In this document: piece after piece, positions 1 to 8,252 of the stretch
Numbering within the stretch: the stretch's first letter is position 1
How the letters are laid out: every line of letters begins with the position of its first letter
Assembly: GCF_040905785.1 (NCBI RefSeq)
Contig: NZ_JBBDQW010000065.1
Location: 1-64,000, forward strand
Direction of reading: 5' to 3'
DNA length: 64,000 nucleotides
Origin: Tistlia sp040905785
GTDB taxonomy: Bacteria > Pseudomonadota > Alphaproteobacteria > Kiloniellales > DSM-21159
Program-made: the position numbers and the translations under genes
The notes under the pieces: model-generated
What the model was told of the DNA's origin: nothing
The model's database searches: none
Seen by the model: only the letters and a program-made list of their open reading frames with translations

Positions 1-88
1 CCCCCCCGCCCCGGGGGCGTCAGGTTAGCGGGTCGGGCCGCGGCCCGCCTGCGGAAAGTTGCGGCACGCCCCCCCGTGCGGCAAGCCC

Positions 89-526
89 TCAGGTGCGCGG
101 GCGATGGGCGGCGGCGGCCTCGGGCTTGATCGGCGCGAAGCCGAAGATGGCGGCCGCGATGGCGATCACGAGATGCAGCCAGATGTCGTTGCCGTAGAGC
201 GGCACCAGGCCGAACAGCGTGTTCAGGCCCTCGAAGAAGCCCATGACGGCCAGGACTGCGTAGATCACGGCGACCGCCTGCGCGTAGAGCCGCGCCGCGC
301 CGAAGCGGCGGAACACCGCCACGCCCCAGATGCCGAAGGCCAGGTGCACGAGGTTGTGCAGCAGGTTGACCGGGAACAGTCCGAACAGCAGGCCGGCGTC
401 GGCGACAACGTCGCCCTCCGCCGGCTGGTGCTCCATCACGAGGCCGGGGACGAAGCCGGCGATGCCGACGAGCAGGAAGACGATGCCCATGATCAGGGCG
501 AAGTAGCCAACGGCCTTGGCAGACAT
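89..526 (-). CDS. DUF4383-type four-helix membrane protein
   Basis: This is a 145-residue hydrophobic protein with about four membrane segments (roughly residues 5-28, 45-70, 80-100 and 115-135), alternating with short polar loops. The order of helices and the His-containing second segment (NLLHNLVHLAFG) match the DUF4383 family of small bacterial membrane proteins of unknown function. The ATG at 526 is preceded by an AGGAG-like site. It stands alone, upstream of sodC on the same strand with a gap of about 100 bases. Family placement is by recalled sequence pattern; no biochemical role is known. Confidence 0.8.
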   Translation of the reverse strand: MSAKAVGYFALIMGIVFLLVGIAGFVPGLVMEHQPAEGDVVADAGLLFGLFPVNLLHNLVHLAFGIWGVAVFRRFGAARLYAQAVAVIYAVLAVMGFFEGLNTLFGLVPLYGNDIWLHLVIAIAAAIFGFAPIKPEAAAAHRPRT

Positions 527-626
527 GATTTTCTCCTAACGCGAGAGGTATCCTTGCCGAAACGTCTATCGTCGGCGGCAGTTCCTCCCGGCCGGCTGCG
601 GCGGGCGTCCGCCGAGCGCCACGAGG

Positions 627-1211
627 CTACTGCCGGGCTTCCTGACGCTCCACGACGCCGCAGGCCAGACGCTCGCCGGCGTGGCCGGCGGGATCGGTCT
701 GGTAGTCGTCAGCGGTCGCATGGATCACCAGGGCCGCGCCGTCGTCGTCGAGCAGGCCGCCGTCGCCCTCCAGGCTGACACCCGGCGCGAAGGCGTCGGC
801 GCGCGTCGGCACCCCCTCGTCGGCGTAGATGTTGGGCAGGTCGCCCTGATGCGGCCCCTCCTCGGACAGGAAGCCGTGGGTGCGGCCGTCGGGATTGAAG
901 TGGCCGCCCGCCGACTTGAAGTCCGGCGTCTCGCAGGCGCCGGTCTCGTGGATGTGGAAGCCGTGGACGCCGGCCGGCAGGCCCTCGACGTCGAGCTGGA
1001 TCAGCAGGCCGCTGGGGGTCTCGATCAGCGCCGCCGAACCGACCCGCTCGCCCTGCTGGTCGATCAGGATGGCGCCGGCGGGATGGGAGGCCTGCTCCTG
1101 GGCAAAGGCGGCGCCGGCCGTGCCGGCGAGCAGGCCGGCCAGGACCAGACCGGCTGCGGGACGCGGCAGCGCGGAGCGGGCGGTGGCGGGACGCGGGGTG
1201 AGCAGGCGCAT
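627..1211 (-). CDS. sodC: Superoxide dismutase [Cu-Zn]
   Basis: This 194-residue precursor of periplasmic Cu/Zn superoxide dismutase converts superoxide to oxygen and hydrogen peroxide. I see a signal peptide ending near AFAQ, the Cu-binding pair in GFHIHETG, the bridging and zinc region GGHFNPDGRTHG, the DLPN motif, the late copper His in ALVIHATADDY, and the disulfide Cys in ERLACGVV. The start at 1211 is chosen over the in-frame ATG at 1256 because GAGGAG sits just before it and the signal peptide begins there. Length is normal for bacterial SodC. Confidence 0.95.
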   Translation of the reverse strand: MRLLTPRPATARSALPRPAAGLVLAGLLAGTAGAAFAQEQASHPAGAILIDQQGERVGSAALIETPSGLLIQLDVEGLPAGVHGFHIHETGACETPDFKSAGGHFNPDGRTHGFLSEEGPHQGDLPNIYADEGVPTRADAFAPGVSLEGDGGLLDDDGAALVIHATADDYQTDPAGHAGERLACGVVERQEARQ

Positions 1212-1391
1212 TGTGATCTCCTCGTTTCCGGATTCCCTGGCGCGGCACGGGCGCACAAGGGGCCCCGGCGGCGCCGGTATCGTCTCGGAGGGAGAACGCC
1301 ATGATCGCGACGGCGTTCCTGGCCGCGCGCCGGCGACGCCGACCGGATCAGGTCGAAGGGACCGCTCGCTTCGCCCGGAGCGGCGGCCGGC

Positions 1392-2323
1392 TCACGCCAC
1401 CGGGCGGCCGCCGTCGATCATGAAGTTCGCGGCGGTGACGTAGGAGGCCTCGTCAGAGGCCAGCCAAAGGATCGGCAGGGCGATCTCCCGCGCGTCGGCC
1501 CNNNNNNNNNNNNNNNNNNNNNNNNNNNNNNNNNNNNNNNNNNNNNNNNNNNNNNNNNNNNNNNNNNNNNNNNNNNNNNNNNNNNNNNNNNNNNNNNNNN
1601 NGCCTCGTCAGAGGCCAGCCAAAGGATCGGCAGGGCGATCTCCCGCGCGTCGGCCCAGCGCCGCATCAGGCAGTCGCTCACCTCCTCCGACATCGTCTGT
1701 TCGCGGCTCAGGCCGCGCTCCTCGCCGCGCCGGATATGAAAGGGCGTCATGGTGTAGCCGGGGCAGAGGGAATTGACCCGCACGCCGTGCTCGACCTCCT
1801 CGAAGGCCAGGGTCCGGCTGAGCGCGATGATCGCGGCCTTGGTCGCATCGTACTGGCCCATGCCGGCTCGTCCCGATACGCCGTAGGTCGAGGAGATGTT
1901 GACGATGCTGGCCTTGCCGGACTGCCGCAGCGCCGGCAGCGCCGCCTTGGCGACGTAGGCATAGCTCAGCAGGTTGACCTCGAGTACGCGTTGCCAGGTC
2001 TCGGCCTTGGCCTCGGCGATGCGCTCGTAGGCGCGGATGCCGGCGACGTTGACCAGCACGTCGAGGGCGCCGAAGGCCCCGGTCGCCTCGGCCACGGCGC
2101 GGATCGCCTCGGGCTCGCTGGAGACGTCGGCGGCGATCGGCAGGATCTCGGCCTCGGGCAAGCGACTGCGGATGGCCTCGGCCGTCGCCTCGAGAGCCTC
2201 GGCCGCCAGGTCGACGATGGCGACGCGCGCGCCCTGCTCGCAGAACACCTCGCAGGTTGCCGCACCGATGCCTCCGGCGCCGCCGGTGACCAGGGCCGCG
2301 CGGCCGGCGAGTCGCTTGCTCAT
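1392..2323 (-). CDS. SDR-family NAD(P)-dependent oxidoreductase (interrupted by an artificial assembly gap)
   Basis: Classical short-chain dehydrogenase/reductase. The Rossmann motif is TGGAGGIG near residues 13-20, followed by NVAG, the catalytic Ser in NISSTYG, the YDATKAA active-site Tyr/Lys, and the C-terminal MIDGGRPVA. The ATG at 2323 follows GGAGGT at a good distance. The coding sequence is broken by 100 Ns (1502-1601). The 55 bases before the gap (1447-1501) are identical to the 55 after it (1602-1656). Deleting the Ns and one copy leaves 777 bases, an intact 258-residue SDR in one frame ending at TGA (1394-1392). The gene is therefore probably whole in the organism. The substrate cannot be told; the enzyme resembles the 3-oxoacyl-ACP reductase/glucose dehydrogenase-like subfamily. 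Confidence 0.9.
1447..1656. other. Scaffold gap (100 N) flanked by identical 55-bp sequences
   Basis: Bases 1447-1501 and 1602-1656 are identical, with exactly 100 Ns between. A 55-bp overlap is a usual de Bruijn graph k-mer size, so the two contig ends probably overlap and the gap has no real content. Frame restoration of the SDR gene on collapse supports this. Confidence 0.9.
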
Positions 2324-2513
2324 GGCTTTGACCTCCATTGTATCCGGGGTGGGCGCGCCGCCCGGCGGCAGGCGACCGCAGCGGCACGGTAGGTACAAGC
2401 GCAGAGGGCGGCAAGGGCTCTGCCGGGCGTCGCCACAGCGCGTCGGCCGGGGGGAACCGACGGTCCCCGCTCCCGTTCCGCAGGTCAGCCCGAACGCAAG
2501 AAGGAGAGCAGCG

Positions 2514-2918
2514 ATGCTGGTCAAGGAGATGATCGAGAGCCACCCGGACGTGGGCGGCGACATGAACCCCCAGCTGGTCGCGGTCATCGTCAGCGCCTAC
2601 CGCTGCGCCCAGGCCTGCACGAGTTGCGCCGACGCCTGCCTGGCGGAAGAGAGCGTGGCCGACCTGCGCCAGTGCATCCGCAGCGACCTGGACTGCGCCA
2701 CGATCTGCACGGCCACCGGCGAGGCGGCCTCGCGCCGCACCGGCTCCAACGAGGCGCTGCTGCGCGAGCTGCTCGAGGTTTGCCGAAGCGCCTGCCGGAC
2801 CTGCGCCGAGGAGTGCGAGCGCCACGCCGGCATGCACGAGCACTGCCGGATCTGCGCCGAAGCCTGCCGCTCCTGCGAGGCGGCCTGCGCCGACGCGCTG
2901 CCGACCATCGGCCGCTAG
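2514..2918 (+). CDS. Cys-rich four-helix bundle copper-binding protein (DUF326/Csp-like)
   Basis: This 134-residue protein has Cys pairs spaced along amphipathic helices (CAQACTSCADAC, CIRSDLDCATIC, CRSACRTCAEEC, HCRICAEACRSCEAAC). This is the pattern of the four-helix bundle copper-storage proteins (Csp/DUF326), where Cys residues line the bundle core and bind many Cu(I) ions. No signal peptide is visible, suggesting a cytosolic Csp3-like form. The ATG follows AAGGAG at seven bases. It reads divergently from the SDR gene. Proximity to sodC and to a quinoprotein cluster with cytochrome c fits a metal-handling role, but that link is inference. Confidence 0.88.
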   Translation: MLVKEMIESHPDVGGDMNPQLVAVIVSAYRCAQACTSCADACLAEESVADLRQCIRSDLDCATICTATGEAASRRTGSNEALLRELLEVCRSACRTCAEECERHAGMHEHCRICAEACRSCEAACADALPTIGR

Positions 2919-3018
2919 GGCGGCACCGGCCGGGGCGGGCGTGCTACTGGCGTACGAACGGCCTTGTCCGCGGCGGCCTGCCTTGGCAGGATGCACGGGA
3001 AGGTGACAAGAGGCGGCC

Positions 3019-4287
3019 ATGAAACTCGCTTTCTGCGCAATGGCCCCGGCGAGGCCAGGCGCGACGGGCGCGCCCCACCCTGCCCGCCTGGGCGGGGTGC
3101 TGTTGCGCTGGTTCCTGGCCGTCCTGCTCGTCGCCGGCGCGGTCGCGCCGGCGACAGCTGCCGACGCGCTCGAGGTGCCGATCGTCTACCTGACCCTGGC
3201 GGAGCAGCCGCGTCCGCCGCTGTCGCTGGTCGAGCCGACCCTGCACGACGAGGGCGTGGCAGGTGCCAAGGTCGGCATCGACGACAACAACACCACCGGC
3301 CGCTTCCTCAACCAGAGCTACAGCCTGACCGAGGTCGTCGCCGAGGACTGGCAGGCCCTGACCGCCGAGGTCGCACGCCTCCTCGCCGAGGGCCGTCGCT
3401 ACTTCGTCGCCGACGTGGGCGCCGAGCCGCTGCTCGCCGTGGCCGACTTGGCCGGCGCCGAGCAGGCGCTGATCTTCAACGTCCGCGCCGAGGACGACGG
3501 GCTGCGCATCGCCGACTGCCGTCCGAACCTGTTGCACGTCATCCCGAGCCGGGCGATGAAGGCGGATGCCCTGGCGCAGTTCCTGATGGCCAGGCGCTGG
3601 AGCCGCTGGTTCCTGGTCGAGGGCCAGCAGCCCGACGACCGCGCCTTCGCGGAGGCCTTGCGCCGCGCCGCCGGTCGTTTCGGCGCCAGGATCGTCGAGA
3701 CGCGGCCCTACGACTACGACCCCATGGCCCGGCGCACCGACACCGGCCACGTCCAGATCCAGCGCCAGATGACGGCCCTGACCCAGGAGGTCCCCGACTA
3801 CGACGTGCTGGTCGTCGCCGACGAGAGCGACCTCTTCGGCGAGTACCTGCCCTACCGCACCTGGGACCCGCGGCCGGTCGTCGGCACCCAGGGGCTGGTG
3901 CCGACCGCCTGGCATCGCAGCCAGGAGCAGTGGGGCGGCACCCAGATGCAGACCCGCTTCGAGAACGCCGCCGGCCGCGGCATGGTCGAGCGCGACTACG
4001 CCGCCTGGGTCGCCGTGCGCGCGATCGGCGAGGCCGTGACCCGCGGCAGCGGCGCGGAAGCGGAGAGCGTCAAGGGCTACCTGCTGAGCGACGCCTTCCG
4101 GCTCGGCGCCTTCAAGGGCGAGGGCCTGACCTTCCGGCCTTGGAACCAGCAGCTGCGCCAGCCGATGCTGCTGGCCTCGGCGCGCATGCTGGCCTCGGTC
4201 TCGCCGCAGGAGGGCTACCTGCACGAGCGCACGCCGCTCGACAGCTTGGGCTACGACGAGCCGGAGTCGGACTGCCGGCTGAACTGA
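3019..4287 (+). CDS. Periplasmic substrate-binding protein of PQQ-associated ABC system
   Basis: A 422-residue periplasmic binding protein of the branched-chain-amino-acid-receptor fold. Its sequence matches the family annotated as ABC transporter substrate-binding protein, PQQ-dependent alcohol dehydrogenase system. It has a signal peptide (hydrophobic stretch about residues 28-47, cleavage near TAADA), then VPIVYLTLAEQPRPPLSL, the conserved DDNNTTGRFLNQ segment, and TWDPRPVVGTQGLVPTAWH near the C-terminus. It heads a collinear run with the beta-propeller, ATPase and permease genes. In other genomes these families co-occur only with PQQ-dependent dehydrogenases. The ligand is unknown. Confidence 0.88.
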   Translation: MKLAFCAMAPARPGATGAPHPARLGGVLLRWFLAVLLVAGAVAPATAADALEVPIVYLTLAEQPRPPLSLVEPTLHDEGVAGAKVGIDDNNTTGRFLNQSYSLTEVVAEDWQALTAEVARLLAEGRRYFVADVGAEPLLAVADLAGAEQALIFNVRAEDDGLRIADCRPNLLHVIPSRAMKADALAQFLMARRWSRWFLVEGQQPDDRAFAEALRRAAGRFGARIVETRPYDYDPMARRTDTGHVQIQRQMTALTQEVPDYDVLVVADESDLFGEYLPYRTWDPRPVVGTQGLVPTAWHRSQEQWGGTQMQTRFENAAGRGMVERDYAAWVAVRAIGEAVTRGSGAEAESVKGYLLSDAFRLGAFKGEGLTFRPWNQQLRQPMLLASARMLASVSPQEGYLHERTPLDSLGYDEPESDCRLN

Positions 4288-4359
4288 CGGGCAGCCGGCG
4301 TCGCCGGCACCGAAAAGACGGGGCGGCCAATGCCCCCACGAGGAAGGGAGGAAGGGACC

Positions 4360-5343
4360 ATGCGGCAAGCACTTCTGGCCGGCGGCTTGGGCGTGGGACT
4401 GGGTCTCGGCCTAGCCCTGGCGGCGGCCTCGGCGGGCGCCACGACGATCTACGTCTCCAACGAAAAGGGCAACTCCATCACCGTCATCGACGGCGACACC
4501 CTGGAGGTGACGGCGACCGTGCCGGTCGGCCAGCGGCCGCGCGGCATCACCCTCAGCCACGACCAGAGCAAGCTCTACATCTGCACCAGCGACGACAACC
4601 ACGTCGAGGTGCTCGACCTGGAGACACTGGAGGTCGTGCGCACCCTGCCGAGCGGGCCGGACCCGGAGCTCTTTGTGCTGGCGCCGTCAGGCAACCCGCT
4701 CTACGTCGCCAACGAGGACGACAACCTGGTCACGGTGGTCGACGTCGAGAGCGGCCAGGTGATCGCCGAGGTGCCGGTCGGCGTCGAGCCGGAAGGCATG
4801 GGCATCAGCCCCGACGGCAAGGTCCTGGTCAACACCTCTGAGACGACCTCGATGGCGCACTTCATCGACACCGAGACCTACGAGATCACCCACAACGTGC
4901 TGGTCGACCAGCGGCCGCGCTTCGCCGAGTTCACTAAGGACGGCAGCCAGGTCTGGGTCTCGGCCGAGATCGGCGGGACGGTCTCGATCATCGACGCCGA
5001 GAGCAAGGAGATCCTCCACAAGATCACCTTCGAGGTCGCCGGCATCCGGCCGGAGGCGCTGCAGCCGGTCGGCGTGCGCGTGAAGAGCGACCAGACCGTC
5101 GCCTTCGTGGCACTCGGCCCCTCCAACCGGGTCGCGGTGATCGACGCCCGGACCTTCGAGGTCCTGGACTACCTGCTGGTCGGGCAGCGGGTCTGGCAGC
5201 TGGCCTTCAGCCCGGACGAGCGCTTCATCTACTCGACCAACGGCGTGTCGAACGACATCTCGGTGATCGACGTCGAGGCGCGGCGGGTAACCAAATCCGT
5301 GACCGTCGGCGCGCTGCCCTGGGGCGTGGCCGTGCGCGAGTGA
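4360..5343 (+). CDS. PQQ-dependent catabolism-associated beta-propeller protein (YVTN repeats)
   Basis: A secreted seven-bladed beta-propeller of 327 residues with repeated units of the type IYVSNEKGNSITVID, LYICTSDDNHVEVLD, LYVANEDDNLVTVVD and IYSTNGVSNDISVID. These repeats and the context identify the PQQ-associated ABC-repeat family. I chose the ATG at 4360, not 4330, because GGGAGGAAGG lies directly before it and a signal peptide (residues 1-26, ending ASAGA) begins there. It probably acts in the periplasm as a scaffold or binding component of the quinoprotein system. The specific role is unproven. Confidence 0.9.
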   Translation: MRQALLAGGLGVGLGLGLALAAASAGATTIYVSNEKGNSITVIDGDTLEVTATVPVGQRPRGITLSHDQSKLYICTSDDNHVEVLDLETLEVVRTLPSGPDPELFVLAPSGNPLYVANEDDNLVTVVDVESGQVIAEVPVGVEPEGMGISPDGKVLVNTSETTSMAHFIDTETYEITHNVLVDQRPRFAEFTKDGSQVWVSAEIGGTVSIIDAESKEILHKITFEVAGIRPEALQPVGVRVKSDQTVAFVALGPSNRVAVIDARTFEVLDYLLVGQRVWQLAFSPDERFIYSTNGVSNDISVIDVEARRVTKSVTVGALPWGVAVRE

Positions 5344-5368
5344 GGCGGGGCAAGGGCCGGGCTCGGGG

Positions 5369-6163
5369 ATGAGGGAGGCGACGGCGCCATCGGTGCCTGC
5401 GGGCGGCGACGCCTCCGAGCCGGCGCTGCAGGTCGAGGCGCTGAGCCACCGCTTCGGACGGCGCTTGGCGCTCGACTCGGTCTCGCTGACCCTGCGGCCG
5501 GGCCAGTTCACGGTCCTGCTCGGCCAGAACGGTGCCGGAAAGACCACGCTGTTCTCGCTGGTGACGCGGCTCTATGCCAACCAAGGCGGCTCGATCCGCG
5601 TGTTCGGCCGCGAGCTGCGCCGCCATCCCTCCGAGGCCCTGAGCCGGATCGGCGCGGTGTTCCAGCAGCGCACCCTCGACCTCGACCTGAGCGTGGCCCA
5701 GAATCTGCTCTACCACGCCGCCCTGCACGGCCTGCCGAAACGCCTGGCGCGCCAGCGCCTGGGCGCGGAGCTGGCGCGCATCGGCCTCGCCGAGCGCGCC
5801 GACGACAAGGCCCGCGAGCTGTCGGGCGGTCAGCTGCGCCGGGTCGAGATCGCCAGGGCGCTGCTCCACCGGCCGCGCCTGCTGCTCTGCGACGAGGCCA
5901 CGGTCGGGCTCGACATCGACAGCCGCCGGGCGATCCTGGAGCACCTGCGCCGGCTGGTCGCCGAGGAGAGCCTGGCGCTGCTCTGGGCGACGCACCTGGT
6001 CGACGAGGTGGTGCCGGGCAACCGCGTGGTGATCCTGCACCAGGGCCGGGTCCTGGCCGACGGCGAGCTGACCGCTCTGCTGGCCGAGTCCGGCCAGGCC
6101 GACATCGGCGCGCTCTTCTCGGCGCTGACCCGCGGCGCCCCCGCGGCGGCGGCCGCCGGATGA
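5369..6163 (+). CDS. ABC transporter ATP-binding protein, PQQ-dependent alcohol dehydrogenase system
   Basis: A 264-residue ABC ATPase. The Walker A is GQNGAGKTT (about residues 54-62), followed by a Q-loop region VFQQRTLD, the signature LSGGQLRRVEIARAL, Walker B LLLCDEATVGLD, and the H-loop ATHLVDE. It partners the permease that follows, with a four-base ATGA overlap (6160-6163). The gene order binding protein, propeller, ATPase, permease is the usual one for the PQQ-linked ABC system thought to serve substrates or components of quinoprotein dehydrogenases. Confidence 0.95.
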   Translation: MREATAPSVPAGGDASEPALQVEALSHRFGRRLALDSVSLTLRPGQFTVLLGQNGAGKTTLFSLVTRLYANQGGSIRVFGRELRRHPSEALSRIGAVFQQRTLDLDLSVAQNLLYHAALHGLPKRLARQRLGAELARIGLAERADDKARELSGGQLRRVEIARALLHRPRLLLCDEATVGLDIDSRRAILEHLRRLVAEESLALLWATHLVDEVVPGNRVVILHQGRVLADGELTALLAESGQADIGALFSALTRGAPAAAAAG

Positions 6164-6996
6164 CCGGGCGGCCGGCTCCGGGCGCCCTGAGTGCTGCGCA
6201 CTACCTGCGTTGCCTCAAGGGCATCGTCGGGCGCGAGGCCCTGCGCTTCCTGCACCAGCGCGAGCGCTTCGTCGCCGCCCTGGTGCGCCCGCTGGTCTGG
6301 TTGTTCATCTTCGCCGCCGGCTTCCGCGCCGTGCTCGGCGTCTCGATCATGCCGCCCTACGACACCTACGTGCTCTACGAGGTCTACATCGTCCCCGGGC
6401 TGGTCGGTATGATCCAGCTGTTCAACGGCATGCAGTCCTCGCTTTCGATGGTCTACGACCGCGAGATGGGCTCGATGCGGACGCTGCTGCTCAGCCCGCT
6501 GCCGCGCTGGTACCTGCTGACCTGCAAGCTGCTCGCCGGAGTCGCCGTCTCGATCCTGCAGGTCGCCGCCTTCCTGGCGATCGCCTGGCTGTGGGACGTG
6601 CGGCCGCCGCTGTGGGGCTACCTGACCGTCCTGCCGGCGCTCCTGCTCTCAGGGCTCATGCTGGGCGCCCTGGGCCTGCTGCTCTCGTCCTTCATCCGGC
6701 AGCTCGAGAACTTCGCGGGCATCATGAACTTCGTGATCTTCCCGCTGTTTTTCGCCTCCTCGGCGCTCTATCCGCTGTGGCGGATCCGCGAGACCAGCCC
6801 GCTGCTCTATCACCTCTGCCAGCTCAACCCCTTCACCCACGCCGTCGAGCTGATCCGCTTCGGGCTCTACGGGCGGGTCGAGCCGACGGCGCTCGCCGTG
6901 GTGCTCGGCTGTGCCGCCCTCTTCATGGCCCTGGCGGTCTACGGATACGATCCGGCCCGGGGCATGACCGCCCGGCGGGGCGGCCCGGCCGGCTGA
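6160..6996 (+). CDS. ABC-2 type permease, PedC-like (PQQ-associated)
   Basis: A 278-residue integral membrane protein of the ABC-2 type with about six membrane segments (residues 45-65, 75-100, 120-145, 150-175, 185-205 and 240-260). Its start overlaps the ATPase stop, so the two are translationally coupled. Features such as YIVPGLVGMIQLFNGMQSSLSMVYDREMG and the following SMRTLLLSPLPR belong to the daunorubicin-type exporter permeases, here in the PedC alcohol-oxidation subfamily. The likely direction is export or membrane assembly rather than uptake, despite the adjacent binding protein. The substrate is unknown. Confidence 0.92.
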   Translation: MTGRPAPGALSAAHYLRCLKGIVGREALRFLHQRERFVAALVRPLVWLFIFAAGFRAVLGVSIMPPYDTYVLYEVYIVPGLVGMIQLFNGMQSSLSMVYDREMGSMRTLLLSPLPRWYLLTCKLLAGVAVSILQVAAFLAIAWLWDVRPPLWGYLTVLPALLLSGLMLGALGLLLSSFIRQLENFAGIMNFVIFPLFFASSALYPLWRIRETSPLLYHLCQLNPFTHAVELIRFGLYGRVEPTALAVVLGCAALFMALAVYGYDPARGMTARRGGPAG

Positions 6997-7012
6997 GCAA
7001 CAGGAGATGCCG

Positions 7013-7633
7013 ATGACCGACTTCAGACTCGTCCCGGGGCTCGCCGGCGCCGTCGCCCTATGGCTGCTGCTGGCGCCCGCCGCGGCGCCGGGCGCCGACC
7101 CGCAGGACGCCGACTGGCCCTGCATCCAGCGCAAGGTGCCGGAGATCTCGGCGGCCGTGGTCTGGGCCGGACCGCCCATCGACCAGGCGCTTTCGGAGTG
7201 GCGCGAGGACGAGGAGGTCGAGCGCCTGGTCGGCGAACTGGCCGCGCGCAGCCTGCCGCTGGAGACCGCCCAGGAGAAGGCCGAGGCCTTCACCCAGACG
7301 CTGGACGGCGAGCGCAACGCCCGCCTGACCCGCCTCTTCGCCGGCCTGCTGCAGACCGTCAACCGTGAGCGCGGCGCGATCATGGCCGGCATCGAGCGCT
7401 ACACCCGCAGGCAGCGCGAGCTCGCCGAGCGCATCGAGGCGACCGGCAGCCGCCTGGACGGCCTGCCCGCCGAGGCCGGGGCGAGGCGCGAGGAACTGGC
7501 CCAGCAGCAGGCCTGGGACATCCGCATCTACCAGGAGCGCGAGCAGTCGCTGAAGTACCTCTGCCAGCAGCCGATCGACCTGGAGCAGCGCCTGTTCCTG
7601 CTGGCCCGCACCATCGCCGGCGGGCTGGCGTAG
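7013..7633 (+). CDS. Periplasmic coiled-coil protein of unknown function in PQQ cluster
   Basis: A 206-residue protein with a signal peptide (residues 1-28, ending near PGADP), then DWPCIQRKVPEIS and a long charged, probably coiled-coil region (residues 60-175) with a second Cys near YLCQQPIDLEQ. I chose the ATG at 7013, not 7007, because AGGAG is six bases before it and directly abuts the earlier ATG. It is the last gene of the ABC operon, 16 bases after the permease. I recognise it only as a protein often found in quinoprotein clusters; no function is known. The two Cys could form a disulfide or a redox pair. Confidence 0.75.
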   Translation: MTDFRLVPGLAGAVALWLLLAPAAAPGADPQDADWPCIQRKVPEISAAVVWAGPPIDQALSEWREDEEVERLVGELAARSLPLETAQEKAEAFTQTLDGERNARLTRLFAGLLQTVNRERGAIMAGIERYTRRQRELAERIEATGSRLDGLPAEAGARREELAQQQAWDIRIYQEREQSLKYLCQQPIDLEQRLFLLARTIAGGLA

Positions 7634-7670
7634 CGGCCCCGGTCGGCGGCCGCGCCGGCTCTCGGTGGAC

Positions 7671-8252
7671 TCACTCCGGCGGCGGCACCGGCTCGCTGCG
7701 CTCCAGCGGCAGGCCGGCGGCGGACCAGCCGTCGGTGCCGTCGGGATACCAGAAGACCCGGCGGTAGCCGAGGGCGAGGGCGCGCTTGGCGGCGTTCCAG
7801 GACATCCAGCAGTCGCTCAGGCAGTAGAACAGCAGGCCGCGGTCGCGTTCGCCGCCGGTGCCCCGCGCCAGCGCCTCGCGGAAATAGCGCGCCATGGACT
7901 CCGACAGGGCGCCGTAGCCGGTGTTCGGCAGCCACAGGCTGCCGGGAATGTTGTCGCGCGGCGGCTGGCGCCAGATGGTGCCGGCACGCAGGCCCTCCGG
8001 CTTCGGCGGGCGCGGCAGGACGTCCACCGGCAGCGCCGCACCGCCATCGAGCAGCGCCGCCGCGCCGGCGGTGTCGACGACCGTCGCCCCGGCGAGGTTG
8101 TCCGGCACCGGCGCCCGGTAGCCCTCCAGCCGGTAGCCGGCGGGCTCGGCAACGGCCGGATCCGCGGCGCCCGGCGGGGCGAGAAACAGCGCGAGCAACA
8201 GCAGACCGCCTGCTCCGGCGGCCCGGCCGCGAGGCGCGCGCGGGACCTTCAC
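7671..8252 (-). CDS. PQQ-dependent catabolism-associated CxxxCW-motif rhodanese-like protein
   Basis: A 193-residue secreted protein with a rhodanese-like fold and the family hallmark FYCLSDCWMSWNAAKRA (Cys-x3-Cys-Trp). The N-terminus has a hydrophobic signal segment. The GTG start at 8252 overlaps the TGA of the upstream xoxJ-like gene, so translation is coupled. Family knowledge: members occur almost only beside PQQ-dependent dehydrogenases, and the paired Cys suggest redox or cofactor handling. Here it ends the xoxF-xoxG-xoxJ transcription block, convergent with the unknown coiled-coil gene. Exact activity is unknown. Confidence 0.88.
   Translation of the reverse strand: MKVPRAPRGRAAGAGGLLLLALFLAPPGAADPAVAEPAGYRLEGYRAPVPDNLAGATVVDTAGAAALLDGGAALPVDVLPRPPKPEGLRAGTIWRQPPRDNIPGSLWLPNTGYGALSESMARYFREALARGTGGERDRGLLFYCLSDCWMSWNAAKRALALGYRRVFWYPDGTDGWSAAGLPLERSEPVPPPE

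Noticed and set aside
1301..1423. A 40-codon frame with a good GGAGG site reading rightward into the SDR 3' end
   Set aside because: The product is Arg-rich with no recognisable signal, and it overlaps the SDR end. The site could still serve nothing; the evidence is too weak for a gene.
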